A DNA stretch of 34,057 bases from Candidatus Evtepia faecigallinarum (GCA_019115225.1 DXEA01000126.1:1-34057), one strand, 5' to 3'; positions 22,189 to 31,011 are shown, counted from the stretch's first letter. The notes: a model not told the origin generated them from the letters alone. Program-made: numbers and translations.

Positions 22189-23028
22189 ATGGCAACGATT
22201 TTAGATGGAAAGGCTCTGGCAGCAAAGGTCAAGGAGCAGGTCAAGCAGGAGGCAGAGGGCATGGCGAGAAAGCCCGGCCTGGCTGTGATCATCGTGGGCA
22301 ACAACCCCGCCAGCCGGGTGTATGTCAACAGCAAGCGCAAGGACTGTGAGGAGTGCGGCTTCCTCAGTGAGGAGTACGCCCTGCCCGAGGAGACCACCCA
22401 GCAGGAACTCATCACCCTCATCCAGGAGCTCAACGGCCGGGCGGACATCGACGGCATCCTCTGCCAGCTCCCCCTGCCCGACGGCATCGACGAGGAGGCA
22501 GTCCTCATGGCCATCTCCCCGGAGAAGGACGTGGACGGCTTCCACCCCATGAACATGGGTGCTCTGCTGGTGGGCAAGGACGGCTTTCTGCCCTGCACCC
22601 CCTATGGCATTATGGAGATTCTGGCCGAGTATAACATTGACCCCAAGGGCAAGCGCTGCGTGGTCATCGGCCGGTCCAACATCGTGGGCAAGCCCATGGC
22701 TCTGCTGCTGCTGCAGAAGCACGGCACGGTGACCATCTGCCACTCCCGCACCCAGGACCTGGGAGAGGTCTGCCGCACCGCAGACATCCTGGTGGCTGCC
22801 GTGGGCAAGGTCAACGTGGTCACCGCCGACATGGTCAAGCCCGGCGCGGTGGTCATCGACGTGGCCATGAACCGCAATGAGGCGGGCAAGCTCTGCGGCG
22901 ACGTGGATTATCCGGCCGTGGAAAAGGTGGCCTCGGCCATCACCCCCGTGCCCGGCGGCGTGGGCCCCATGACCCGTGCCATGCTGATGAAGAATACCCT
23001 GCTGGCCGCCCAGAAGCACCAGGGCTGA
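22189..23028 (+). CDS. folD: Bifunctional methylenetetrahydrofolate dehydrogenase/cyclohydrolase FolD
   Basis: A 279-aa cytosolic enzyme interconverting 5,10-methylene-, methenyl- and 10-formyl-tetrahydrofolate with NADP. The catalytic pattern YVNSK gives Y45 and K49. Other conserved blocks are GILCQLPLP, DVDGFHPMN, the nucleotide site VIGRSNIVGKPMA and the ending PVPGGVGPMT. The length is normal. It starts 3 bases after lgt with an AAAGGAGAG site. No clear terminator follows; a separate promoter for the next gene lies in the 125-base gap. Confidence 0.97.
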   Translation: MATILDGKALAAKVKEQVKQEAEGMARKPGLAVIIVGNNPASRVYVNSKRKDCEECGFLSEEYALPEETTQQELITLIQELNGRADIDGILCQLPLPDGIDEEAVLMAISPEKDVDGFHPMNMGALLVGKDGFLPCTPYGIMEILAEYNIDPKGKRCVVIGRSNIVGKPMALLLLQKHGTVTICHSRTQDLGEVCRTADILVAAVGKVNVVTADMVKPGAVVIDVAMNRNEAGKLCGDVDYPAVEKVASAITPVPGGVGPMTRAMLMKNTLLAAQKHQG

Positions 23029-23055
23029 TTTTTTCCCGTTCGGGGAAGTGGGGGC

Positions 23056-23084
23056 TTGCCCCTGCCGGCGGGATATGGTATACT
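23056..23084 (+). promoter_or_regulatory. Predicted promoter of the yqhY (Asp23) gene
   Basis: TTGCCC (23056-23061) and TATACT (23079-23084) with a 17-base spacer, 69 bases before the start codon. Confidence 0.6.
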
Positions 23085-23153
23085 AAATGAAATGTGAAGG
23101 TATCCTGTCCCACCCGACAGGGTGCGAATTTTCCGCAACGGAGGACAACGACC

Positions 23154-23525
23154 ATGAGCGAAAGCAGAGAATACTACTCCCGCAGCGAGGAACACGGCGA
23201 TATCTACATCGCAGAGGACGTGCTGGAGATGATCGCCGGCGCCGCCGCCCTGGAGGTGGAAGGCGTGACAGGCCTGGCCGGCGGGACCATGAGCGAGCAG
23301 ATTCTTGGCCGGAAAAAGCTTTCCAAGGGGATCAGCATCCTCTGGGAGTCTGACAATATCACCATCAACGTGTCCATCCAGATCCGCTACGGCGGCACCA
23401 TTCCCGAGGTGGCCAAGCAGGTGCAGGAGGCCGTGATCTCCAGCGTGGAGGCCACCAGCGGCCTGAAGGTAGCTGCTGTGAATGTCCGGGTGGGCGGTGT
23501 GACCTTCGAGAAAGCGGAAGACTGA
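23154..23525 (+). CDS. yqhY: Asp23/Gls24-family envelope protein (YqhY-like)
   Basis: A 123-aa member of the alkaline-shock Asp23 family. It shows the conserved start DIYIAEDVLEMIAGAAALEVEGV, a beta stretch INVSIQIRYG, and the C-terminal helix-strand AVNVRVGGVTF. In B. subtilis, YqhY sits next to nusB and the accBC genes, and its loss disturbs acetyl-CoA carboxylase control. The gene order with nusB is kept here. ATG 23154 follows CGGAGGA. It has its own promoter and a strong terminator, so it is monocistronic. Confidence 0.92.
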   Translation: MSESREYYSRSEEHGDIYIAEDVLEMIAGAAALEVEGVTGLAGGTMSEQILGRKKLSKGISILWESDNITINVSIQIRYGGTIPEVAKQVQEAVISSVEATSGLKVAAVNVRVGGVTFEKAED

Positions 23526-23539
23526 GTGTCCCGACCATG

Positions 23540-23576
23540 AGAGACCCGCGGCACAGGCTGCCGTGGGTCTCTTTTT
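23540..23576 (+). terminator. Intrinsic terminator after yqhY
   Basis: AGAGACCCGCGGCA (23540-23553) pairs with 23559-23572 (one G-U), with a 5-base loop and a T-run after the stem. Confidence 0.92.
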
Positions 23577-23634
23577 GCCGGCGGGGCAACGAAAAAATTT
23601 TCAGAAATTTGGACCCGTGGGGCTTCCTTTTTTG

Positions 23635-23652
23635 TATATCCATGGATATAAT
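23635..23652 (+). promoter_or_regulatory. -10 element of nusB promoter inside a 16-bp perfect palindrome
   Basis: TATAAT (23647-23652) is a consensus -10, but the -35 region (TTCCTT, 23624-23629) is poor. TATATCCATGGATATA (23635-23650) is a perfect 16-bp palindrome overlapping the -10, so a DNA-binding protein may control this promoter. Confidence 0.5.
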
Positions 23653-23711
23653 GAGTACAGAGCCCTATCCGGTCCCATCCGTGGGACCACCCACAGCAGG
23701 AGGAAATGACC

Positions 23712-24191
23712 ATGACCAGATCAGCTGCCCGGGAGATTGCCATTCACTGTGCCTACTCCCTGGGATTTACCCACCAGTCTGCAGAGGAATTCCTGGCCCA
23801 GCGGCTGGACCGGGAGACCTTCTTGGGCTGGGGCCAGGAGGATGCCCTGTACCAGGACTATCCCAATGAGAAACAGATCCAGTACATCCAGAAAGTGGTC
23901 CGGGGGGTGGCCGAGCACGGGCCGGAGCTGGACCAGTACATTGCCCAGTACGCCAAGAACTGGCGCTTTGCCCGCATCCCCCTCACCGCCTCGGCCATCA
24001 TGCGTGTGGCCATGTATGAGATCTTGTACATGCCGGAAATCCCCGCCGCCGCCTCCATCAACGACGCGGTGGATATTGCCAAGAAATATGAGGATGAGAA
24101 GGTGGCCGCCTTCATCAACGGCATCCTCGGCACCTTTGTCCGCACGGAGTTTCCCGACCAGGCTGCCCCCAAGCCGGAGCAGGAGGGCTGA
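23712..24191 (+). CDS. nusB: Transcription antitermination factor NusB
   Basis: A 159-aa all-helical RNA-binding protein that, with NusE (S10), forms part of rRNA antitermination complexes. Conserved features include the N-terminal SAAREIAIHCAYSLGF and the C-terminal blocks IPLTASAIMRVAMYEILY and PAAASINDAVDIAKKYE, ending with FINGILGTFVR. It is slightly longer than usual because of an acidic insert near residues 40-55. ATG 23712 is 8 bases after AGGAGG (23698-23703); ATG 23706 would be only 2 bases away. It heads a long operon. Confidence 0.94.
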   Translation: MTRSAAREIAIHCAYSLGFTHQSAEEFLAQRLDRETFLGWGQEDALYQDYPNEKQIQYIQKVVRGVAEHGPELDQYIAQYAKNWRFARIPLTASAIMRVAMYEILYMPEIPAAASINDAVDIAKKYEDEKVAAFINGILGTFVRTEFPDQAAPKPEQEG

Positions 24192-24193
24192 CC

Positions 24194-25129
24194 ATGGCCG
24201 TGGCACTGGGGCTGGATACCAGCAACTATACCACCTCTGCTGCCTGGTTTGACGGGACGGCAGGGGACAATGCAGGCAAGCTCCTGGAGGTCCCCCAGGG
24301 GTCACTTGGCCTGCGCCAGAGCGAGGCCCTCTTTCAGCACGTCAAGCGCCTGCCGGAGATCCTGTCGGCCTTGCGGGAGACCGGCCTGTCCCACCACCTC
24401 TCTGCCTTGGGGGCCAGTACCCGGCCCCGGGAGGTAGAGGGGTCCTATATGCCCTGCTTCCTGGCCGGAGAGTCCCAGGCCAGGGGGATGGCCACCGTGC
24501 TGGGGCTGCCCTTTTACCCCTGCTCCCACCAGCAGGGGCACATTGCCGCGGCGGCCTGGTCGGCCGGGCGGTTGGATTTGCTGGACAGACCCCATCTGGT
24601 CTGGCACCTGTCCGGGGGGACCACAGAGCTGCTGTATGCCCAGCCGGAAGGGGTGAGCGTGCGGGCAGAATGTATCGGCGGCACCTCGGACATCTCCGCC
24701 GGCCAGCTCATTGACCGCACGGGCAAGCGCCTGGGCCTGGCCTTTCCCGCCGGCAAGGCGGTGGACCGGCTCTCCCTCCAGGCCAAAGGGCAAAAGACCT
24801 TCCGGGTGAAGGTGAAGGAGAGTACCTTCTCCTTCTCCGGCATTGAAAATCAGATGAACGCCCTGGCCCAGGCGGGGGAGGAACCGGCAGAGATCTGCTG
24901 GTATGTCCTGGCCGCCATCATCGGGGCAGTGGAGACCGCCACCCGGCAGGCGCTGGAGAAATATCCCGGCCTGCCGGTGCTGTGCGCCGGGGGAGTGGCC
25001 TCCAACCAGCTGCTGCGGCAGCGGATGATCCAGACCTGCGGGGCGGTGTTTGCCCAGCCGCGCTTTTCCACGGACAACGCCATGGGGGTGGCCATCCTCA
25101 CCTGGCGGGCCCATACCAAGGAAATATGA
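24194..25129 (+). CDS. TsaD/Kae1-like (M22-type) protein, divergent paralogue
   Basis: A 311-aa ASKHA-fold protein of the TsaD/Kae1/YgjD superfamily, some 25-30 residues shorter than true TsaD. It keeps the metal-binding H112-x3-H116 (HQQGH), the phosphate loop SGGTTELL (140-147), CAGGVASN and the acidic site FSTDN with D294. The N-terminus, GLDTSNYTTSAAWF, differs from the IETSCDDT start of genuine TsaD. Such paralogues are often annotated as O-sialoglycoprotein endopeptidase, a historical name that is probably wrong. It starts 2 bases after nusB and overlaps xseA, so it is firmly within the operon. Its substrate is unknown. Confidence 0.82.
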   Translation: MAVALGLDTSNYTTSAAWFDGTAGDNAGKLLEVPQGSLGLRQSEALFQHVKRLPEILSALRETGLSHHLSALGASTRPREVEGSYMPCFLAGESQARGMATVLGLPFYPCSHQQGHIAAAAWSAGRLDLLDRPHLVWHLSGGTTELLYAQPEGVSVRAECIGGTSDISAGQLIDRTGKRLGLAFPAGKAVDRLSLQAKGQKTFRVKVKESTFSFSGIENQMNALAQAGEEPAEICWYVLAAIIGAVETATRQALEKYPGLPVLCAGGVASNQLLRQRMIQTCGAVFAQPRFSTDNAMGVAILTWRAHTKEI

Positions 25130-26349
25130 TGACAGAACCCATTTCCGTCACTGCCCTCAACCAGTACGTCAAGGGTCTGCTGGACCGGGACAGGCTCCTG
25201 TCCCAGGTGCTGGTGCGCAGTGAGATTTCCAACTATAAAGTCTATCCCTCCGGCCACCACTACTTCACCCTCAAGGACGCGGAGAGCAGTGTGCGCTGCG
25301 TCCTCTTCCGGCGGGAGGCCGCCCGGCTGCGCTTTCGCCCGGAAAACGGGATGAAGGTGATCGTCTCCGGCCGGGTGAGCGTCTTTCCCCGGGACGGGGC
25401 TTATCAGCTCTATTGCAATCAGATGGTCCCCGACGGGGTGGGGGAGCTGGCCTTTGCCTTTGAACAGTTAAAAAACAAGCTGCACCGGGCGGGTCTGTTT
25501 GACCCGGCCCGGAAAAAGCCCCTGCCCGCCTTTCCCCACACCATCGCCCTGGTGACCTCTCCGGCGGGGGCGGCGGTGCGGGACATGATCCGCATTTTGG
25601 GGGCCCGGTGGCCCATGGCCAAGGTGCTGGTGGTCCCCGTGCGGGTCCAGGGGGCGGAGGCCCCCCAGGAGATCTGCCAGGCCCTGGACCTGGTCAACGC
25701 CGCCCAGCTGGCCGACCTCATCATCACCGGCCGGGGGGGCGGGTCTATGGAGGACCTTTGGGCCTTTAACGACGAAGGGGTGGCCCAGGCCATCTTTCGC
25801 TCCCGCATCCCGGTCATCTCCGCCGTGGGGCACGAGCCCGATGTGACCATCGCCGACTTTGTGGCCGACCGGCGGGCGTCCACCCCCTCCAACGGGGCGG
25901 AGCTGGCGGTGCCCCACCAGCAGGATTTGCGGGAGACCCTGGCCCACCTGTCCGCCCGCCTGGAGAGGACCATGGACCGGGAGCTCCGGCGCCGCCGGGA
26001 GGCGGTGGACCGGCTGAAAGCCAGTCCCTTTTTGCAGTCCCCCCTGCGGGGCATTCAGGAGAAACGGCTGCTGCTGGACTATCAGCAACAGCGGCTGGTG
26101 CGGGGCATGGAGGCCCGTCTGGCTGCCCGGCGGCAGACCATGGGCCGTCTGGCCGCCGCCCTGGAGGCCATGAGCCCCTTCAAGGTCCTCAGCCGGGGCT
26201 ATTCCATCACACAGGGGCAGGACGGCGTGGTCGTCTCTGCCATTGACCAGGTGAAGCCGGGAGATACCCTCTCGGTCCGGGTCTCGGACGGGACCATCAC
26301 CTGCACCGCGACGGGAAAGGAGAAAAACCGATGGCGGAAAAAAAGCTGA
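25126..26349 (+). CDS. xseA: Exodeoxyribonuclease VII large subunit
   Basis: A 407-aa catalytic subunit of exonuclease VII, which degrades single-stranded DNA. The N-terminal OB-fold (about 1-105) begins ISVTALNQYVKGLL and includes NYKVYPSGHHYFTLKD. The catalytic domain has ALVTSPAGAAVRDM, GRGGGSMEDLWAFNDE and SAVGHEPDVTIADFVADRRASTPS, followed by a coiled coil and a short C-terminal domain with SRGYSIT. The ATG overlaps the previous stop (25126-25129); ATG 25129 is equally possible. The end overlaps xseB by 19 bases. Confidence 0.96.
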   Translation: MMTEPISVTALNQYVKGLLDRDRLLSQVLVRSEISNYKVYPSGHHYFTLKDAESSVRCVLFRREAARLRFRPENGMKVIVSGRVSVFPRDGAYQLYCNQMVPDGVGELAFAFEQLKNKLHRAGLFDPARKKPLPAFPHTIALVTSPAGAAVRDMIRILGARWPMAKVLVVPVRVQGAEAPQEICQALDLVNAAQLADLIITGRGGGSMEDLWAFNDEGVAQAIFRSRIPVISAVGHEPDVTIADFVADRRASTPSNGAELAVPHQQDLRETLAHLSARLERTMDRELRRRREAVDRLKASPFLQSPLRGIQEKRLLLDYQQQRLVRGMEARLAARRQTMGRLAAALEAMSPFKVLSRGYSITQGQDGVVVSAIDQVKPGDTLSVRVSDGTITCTATGKEKNRWRKKS

Positions 26350-26567
26350 CCTTTGAGCAGGCCATGGGCCGCTTGGAGGAGATCGTGGCCCAGCTGGAGG
26401 GGGGAGAGCATCCCCTGGAAGACTCCCTGGCCCTGTATGAGGAGGGCGCCAAGCTCATGAAGCAGTGCGTGACCATGCTGGACCGGGCGGAGCAGAAGGT
26501 GATGAAGCTGCGGGTGGACGAGAACGGGGCCCTTGCCGAGTCCCCCTTCGTCCCCGAAGGGGAGTGA
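26331..26567 (+). CDS. xseB: Exodeoxyribonuclease VII small subunit
   Basis: A 78-aa helical-hairpin protein that decorates the XseA coiled coil. It has the family start LTFEQAMGRLEEIVAQLEGGEHPLEDSL and YEEGAKLMKQC. Its ATG lies inside the end of xseA, preceded by AAAGGAG, so the two subunits are co-translated. The length is normal. Confidence 0.96.
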   Translation: MAEKKLTFEQAMGRLEEIVAQLEGGEHPLEDSLALYEEGAKLMKQCVTMLDRAEQKVMKLRVDENGALAESPFVPEGE

Positions 26568-26571
26568 GTTT

Positions 26572-27444
26572 ATGCAGCTGCAAAAGCAATTACAGGCCGA
26601 CCAGGCGTGCATCGAGGCCGCCCTGGCCCAGTACGCCGCCCGGTGGCCCGACCATGGCCCCCTGCGGGAGGCCATGACCTACAGCCTCATGGCCGGCGGC
26701 AAACGCATCCGGCCGGTGCTCACCTTAGCCGTCTGCCGGCTCTTTGGGGGGCGGGCGGAGGACGCCCTGCCCTTTGCCTGCGGGCTGGAGATGGTCCACA
26801 CCTATTCCCTCATCCATGACGACCTGCCCTGTATGGACGACGACGACTTCCGCCGGGGCAAGCCCACAAACCATAAAGTATACGGCCAGGCCAACGCGGT
26901 GCTGGCAGGGGATGCCCTGCTCACCGCCGCCTTTTCGGTGCTGGCCTCTGCCCCCCTGCCTGCGGAGCGGGTGTGCCGGGCGGTGACTGTGCTGGCCCAG
27001 GCCGCCGGACCGGCGGGAATGGTGGGCGGCCAGGTGCTGGACCTGCTGGGGGAGGGCAAGGCCCTCCGGGAAGAGGAGGTCATTCAAATCGAAGCCCTGA
27101 AAACCGGCTGCATGATCGAGGCCGCCGCCCGCCTGGGGGCCATCGCCGCCGGCAGCACGCCGGAGCAGGAGGAGGCGGCCGCCGCCTATGCCCGCAGCAT
27201 CGGGCTGGCCTTCCAGATCCGGGACGACGTGCTGGACGTGACGGGGGATGCCCAGACTTTGGGCAAGCCCATCGGCTCGGACCAGTCCCGTGAGAAATCC
27301 ACTTTTGTGGCCTTGAAGGGGCTGGCGGCCTGTGAGGACTGGATCGACCAGCTCACCGAGCAGGCCATCGAGAGCCTGTCTCCCTATCCGGAAGCAGACT
27401 TTTTGTGCGCCCTCGCCCGCTTCCTGGCGGGGCGGAGCAAGTAA
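26572..27444 (+). CDS. ispA: Polyprenyl (farnesyl/geranyl) diphosphate synthase
   Basis: A 290-aa trans-prenyltransferase that condenses IPP with allylic diphosphates, making farnesyl diphosphate for undecaprenyl carriers and other terpenoids. The first Asp-rich motif is DDLPCMDD (83-90), with the two-residue insertion typical of bacterial FPP synthases; the second is DDVLD (218-222). GGKRIRP (42-48) and KPTNHKVYG bind IPP. The ATG at 26572 follows the purine-rich site overlapping the xseB end. It sits just ahead of dxs, grouping the start of the MEP pathway with its chain-elongation step. Product length is inferred. Confidence 0.94.
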   Translation: MQLQKQLQADQACIEAALAQYAARWPDHGPLREAMTYSLMAGGKRIRPVLTLAVCRLFGGRAEDALPFACGLEMVHTYSLIHDDLPCMDDDDFRRGKPTNHKVYGQANAVLAGDALLTAAFSVLASAPLPAERVCRAVTVLAQAAGPAGMVGGQVLDLLGEGKALREEEVIQIEALKTGCMIEAAARLGAIAAGSTPEQEEAAAAYARSIGLAFQIRDDVLDVTGDAQTLGKPIGSDQSREKSTFVALKGLAACEDWIDQLTEQAIESLSPYPEADFLCALARFLAGRSK

Positions 27445-27480
27445 GGGACATCCCGAGACACAGCAAAAGGAGGGATCGCC

Positions 27481-29334
27481 TTGAACCAACGGGAGGAATA
27501 CCCTTCCCTGGCCCACCTGAGCAACCAGGAAGCGGAGGAACTGTGCCAGCAGCTGCGCCGCCGGATCATCCAGGTGGTGTCCCAGACCGGGGGCCATCTG
27601 GCCTCGAACCTGGGGGTGGTGGAGCTGACGGTAGCCCTCCACCGGGTCTATGACACCAGCCGGGACCGCCTGGTCTTTGACGTGGGCCATCAGTGTTATG
27701 TCCATAAAATCCTCACCGGCCGCAACGGCCGGATGGAGACCCTGCGGACCTTTGGGGGGATTGCCGGATTCCCCAAGCCCGCCGAGTCCAAGCACGACGC
27801 CTGTATCGCCGGCCACGCCTCCACCGCCGTCTCCACCGCCCTGGGTATGGCCATTGCCCGCACCCGGCTGGGGGAAGACTACCGGGTGGTGGCCCTGTTG
27901 GGGGACGGCTCCCTCACCGGCGGCCTGGCCTATGAGGGCCTGTCCATGGCCGGCCAGAGCGGAGAGCCCCTGGTGGTCATCCTCAACGACAACGGCATGT
28001 CCATCAACGCCAGCATGGGGGGCATGGCCCAGTATCTGGCCAAGCAGCGCCTGAAACCCCAGTACCTGCGGGCCAAGGAGATCTACCGCAAGGTCATGGG
28101 GGCGACGCCCCCCGGTCGGGTGCTCCACCGGGGCATCCACCGGATCAAGGAGGGGATCAAGGCCAGCCTGCTGCCCTGCGAGATGTTTGAGGGTATGGGC
28201 TTTCAGTACATGGGGCCTGTGGACGGCCACGACGTCAAGGGCCTGACCAACCTGCTGCGGTATGCCGCCTCGGTCAACGGACCCGTCCTGCTCCACGTGA
28301 AAACCGTCAAAGGCAAGGGGTTCCGGCCGGCAGAGAAGAATCCTGACGACTATCACGGCATCGGCCCCTTCCAGCGGGAGGACGGCAAGCCCCTGGGAAG
28401 CCGGGGGACGGAGACCTTTTCGGCCCGGTTCGGCCGGGCCCTTTCCGACCTTGCCCGGGAGGATGGGCGGGTGTGCGCCATCACCGCCGCCATGACCGCC
28501 GGCACGGGCCTGACGGACTTTGCCAAAGAATTCCCCGACCGCTTCTTCGACGTGGGCATTGCCGAGGGCCATGGGGTGACCATGGCCGCCGGCATGGCCA
28601 AGCAGGGGCTCATCCCTGTCTTTGCCGTCTATTCCACCTTCCTCCAGCGGGGCTATGACATGCTGATCCATGACATCGCCATCGACCGCCTCCATGCCGT
28701 CTTCTGCGTGGACCGGGCGGGGCTGGTGGGGGACGACGGGGAGACCCACCACGGGCTTTTTGACCCCGGGTTTCTGCAAACCGTTCCCGGCCTGACCGTC
28801 CTGGCCCCGGCCAGTCTGGACGAGCTGACGGCCATGCTGAAGCAGGCGGTCCATAAGATTCCCGGCCCTGTGGCGGTGCGCTACCCCCGGGGCGGGGAAA
28901 ACCACTACCAGGAGGACCACAGCGGTCCCGCCGCCTGCTGCCTGCGGCAGGGGGCGGACCTGACCATGGTGACCTTCGGCACCCTCACAGGCACGGTGCT
29001 GGCCGTGGCCAAGCGCCTGGCCGGGGACGGGATCTCCGCCGAGGTCATAAAACTCAATCAGCTCACGCCTCTGCCCGTTCAGGAGGTCCTGGACTCCCTG
29101 AGAAAGACCGGCCGCCTGCTGGTGGCCCAGGAGTGTGTGGACATGGGCAGCCCGGGCCAGGGCCTGCTGGCCGCTGCTGCGGCCCAGGGGGTCACCCTGC
29201 GGGGGGCAGTGCTGTGCTCCTGCGGGGATGCCTTTGTGCCCCACGGGACCATTGCCCAGCTGCGGGCCCTGTGCGGCCTGGACGGGGAGAGTATTTATCA
29301 AAAAGCACGGGAGGTGACCGGTCATGGCAGCTAA
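27481..29334 (+). CDS. dxs: 1-deoxy-D-xylulose-5-phosphate synthase
   Basis: A 617-aa thiamine-diphosphate enzyme that joins pyruvate and glyceraldehyde 3-phosphate, the entry to the MEP isoprenoid route and to thiamine/pyridoxal synthesis. Conserved: GGHLASNLGVVELTVALH near residue 36, DVGHQCYVHKILTGR, the cofactor site GDGSLTGG...NDNGMSI (about 141-182), and DVGIAEGHGVTMAAGMA with the catalytic Glu near 362. The start is TTG at 27481, 6 bases after AAAAGGAGGG; there is no better in-frame ATG. A TTG start may keep translation modest. It overlaps tlyA by 11 bases. Confidence 0.95.
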   Translation: MNQREEYPSLAHLSNQEAEELCQQLRRRIIQVVSQTGGHLASNLGVVELTVALHRVYDTSRDRLVFDVGHQCYVHKILTGRNGRMETLRTFGGIAGFPKPAESKHDACIAGHASTAVSTALGMAIARTRLGEDYRVVALLGDGSLTGGLAYEGLSMAGQSGEPLVVILNDNGMSINASMGGMAQYLAKQRLKPQYLRAKEIYRKVMGATPPGRVLHRGIHRIKEGIKASLLPCEMFEGMGFQYMGPVDGHDVKGLTNLLRYAASVNGPVLLHVKTVKGKGFRPAEKNPDDYHGIGPFQREDGKPLGSRGTETFSARFGRALSDLAREDGRVCAITAAMTAGTGLTDFAKEFPDRFFDVGIAEGHGVTMAAGMAKQGLIPVFAVYSTFLQRGYDMLIHDIAIDRLHAVFCVDRAGLVGDDGETHHGLFDPGFLQTVPGLTVLAPASLDELTAMLKQAVHKIPGPVAVRYPRGGENHYQEDHSGPAACCLRQGADLTMVTFGTLTGTVLAVAKRLAGDGISAEVIKLNQLTPLPVQEVLDSLRKTGRLLVAQECVDMGSPGQGLLAAAAAQGVTLRGAVLCSCGDAFVPHGTIAQLRALCGLDGESIYQKAREVTGHGS

Positions 29335-30139
29335 AAAACGATTGGACGTCTATCTGGTGGAACAGGGTCTGGCAGAAAGCCGCCAGAAGGCCCAGGCCAT
29401 CATCATGGCCGGCCAGGTTTTCTGGCAGGACAAGCGCATGGACAAGGCCGGCGCGCCCATCCCCGAGGGGGCCCAGGTGGAGATCCGGGGCCAGACACTG
29501 AAATATGTCAGCCGGGGGGGGCTGAAGCTGGAAAAGGCCATGGCGACCTTTGACCTGCCCTCCCTGCAGGGGGCGACGGCCATCGACGCCGGGGCCTCCA
29601 CCGGAGGCTTTACCGACTGTATGCTCCAGAACGGCGCGGCCAAGGTCTACGCCGTGGACGTGGGCTATGGCCAGCTGGCCTGGAAGCTGCGGGAGGACCC
29701 CAGGGTGGTGTGCATGGAGCGCACCAATGTGCGCTACCTCACCCAGGAGGCCATCCCGGAGCCTTTGGACTTTGGCAGTGTGGACGTGTCCTTCATCTCC
29801 CTGAGCCTCATCCTGCCCGCCCTGCGCCCTCTGATGAAGGAGACGGGGCAGCTGGTGTGCCTCATCAAGCCCCAGTTTGAGGCAGGCCGGGAGAAGGTGG
29901 GCAAGAAGGGCGTGGTGCGGGACAAGGCCGTCCACCGGGAGGTGCTGGAGCAGTTCCTCCGCCACGCCCGGGACAGCCACTTTTTTGTCAAGGACCTGAC
30001 CTATTCCCCCATCCGGGGCCCGGAGGGGAACATTGAATATCTGGGGCAGCTCACCGTAGCCCCCCAACCCCCTTACGCCGGGGACCTGGAGGCCCTGGTG
30101 GAGGAGTCTCACCGCAGATTGGAGGGAGCAACCACATGA
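29324..30139 (+). CDS. tlyA: TlyA-family rRNA 2'-O-methyltransferase
   Basis: A 271-aa protein with an N-terminal S4 RNA-binding domain (RLDVYLVEQGLAESRQKAQAIIMAG, about 6-30) and an FtsJ-type methyltransferase domain. The S-adenosylmethionine loop DAGASTGGFTDCML lies at about 88-101, followed by AVDVGYGQL and the motif DVSFISLSLILPAL. TlyA methylates 16S and/or 23S rRNA and determines capreomycin susceptibility in mycobacteria; the role in Clostridia is unproven, and the old haemolysin label is misleading. ATG 29324 lies inside the dxs end; its stop overlaps nadK (ATGA). Confidence 0.93.
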   Translation: MAAKKRLDVYLVEQGLAESRQKAQAIIMAGQVFWQDKRMDKAGAPIPEGAQVEIRGQTLKYVSRGGLKLEKAMATFDLPSLQGATAIDAGASTGGFTDCMLQNGAAKVYAVDVGYGQLAWKLREDPRVVCMERTNVRYLTQEAIPEPLDFGSVDVSFISLSLILPALRPLMKETGQLVCLIKPQFEAGREKVGKKGVVRDKAVHREVLEQFLRHARDSHFFVKDLTYSPIRGPEGNIEYLGQLTVAPQPPYAGDLEALVEESHRRLEGATT

Positions 30140-31011
30140 AGATCATCCTGTGCCCCAATCCTTTCCGGGACAAGGGCCTCAAGGCCGCCAAGAGCGCCGA
30201 GCGCCTGCTGTCTGCGGCAGGGGCCAAGACGGCCTTCTGCTTCCCCTTCCCGGTGGAGAAATCCAACGTAGGGGAGCTGGACCCGGCCATCAAGATCAAG
30301 GAGATGAAGGCGGAGCTGCCGGACGCGGATTTTCTGGTCTGCTTCGGCGGGGACGGCACCATCCTCCACGCAGCCAAGGACGCCAGCAATTACGGCGTGC
30401 CCATCGTGGGGGTAAATATGGGCAGCGTGGGCTTCATGGCCGAGCTGGAGCAGGGAGAGCTGCAGCAGCTGACCCGGCTCATCAGCGGCGAGTACACGTT
30501 GGAAAACCGGATGCTCCTGGACGTGCGGGTCATCCGGGAGGGCCGGGTGATTTTTCGCAGCACCGCCCTCAACGACGCCGTCATCACCAAGGGGGCTGTG
30601 GCCCGGGTCATCGACCTGCAGGTGTATGGGGACAAAATCCTCATCTCCAACGTCTTTGGGGACGGGGTCATCCTGGCCACCCCCACCGGCTCCACCGCCT
30701 ATTCCCTGTCTGCCGGCGGGCCCATCGTGGAGCCCACGGCGGAGAATATCATCATGACCCCCATCAGCGCCCACACCCTCCAGGCCAAGGCCATGGTGCT
30801 GGACAAGAACCGGCTCATCGACATCACCGTGCCCAAGCAGAGCCGCAAGACGGCCTATCTGTCTGTGGACGGGAGCAAGGCCTTTAAGCTCTTTTCCGGG
30901 GACACGGTGGAGGTCTGCCGCTCCCGCCGGTGCCTGTGCCTGGTCAAGCTGTCGGGGAAGAGTTTTTATGAGATCATCAACCACAAGCTGGAAAGGAGGA
31001 TTCGGGCATGA
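30136..31011 (+). CDS. nadK: NAD kinase
   Basis: A 291-aa enzyme that phosphorylates NAD to NADP. Conserved: GGDGT at 71-75 with the catalytic Asp, GVNMGSVGFMAEL, the NAD-binding ALNDAVI (N146, D147), and TGSTAYSLSAGGP (184-196). The start overlaps tlyA, and the end overlaps argR by 4 bases. Between tlyA and argR is a usual place for nadK in Clostridia. The NADPH pool it feeds may be a partner of the HydB-GltD fusion, but that link is only inference. Confidence 0.96.
   Translation: MKIILCPNPFRDKGLKAAKSAERLLSAAGAKTAFCFPFPVEKSNVGELDPAIKIKEMKAELPDADFLVCFGGDGTILHAAKDASNYGVPIVGVNMGSVGFMAELEQGELQQLTRLISGEYTLENRMLLDVRVIREGRVIFRSTALNDAVITKGAVARVIDLQVYGDKILISNVFGDGVILATPTGSTAYSLSAGGPIVEPTAENIIMTPISAHTLQAKAMVLDKNRLIDITVPKQSRKTAYLSVDGSKAFKLFSGDTVEVCRSRRCLCLVKLSGKSFYEIINHKLERRIRA

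Noticed and set aside
26725-29325. An 866-codon minus-strand open frame opposite ispA and dxs
   Set aside because: Same antisense artefact of GC-rich codon use; no domain, and both opposite genes are certain.
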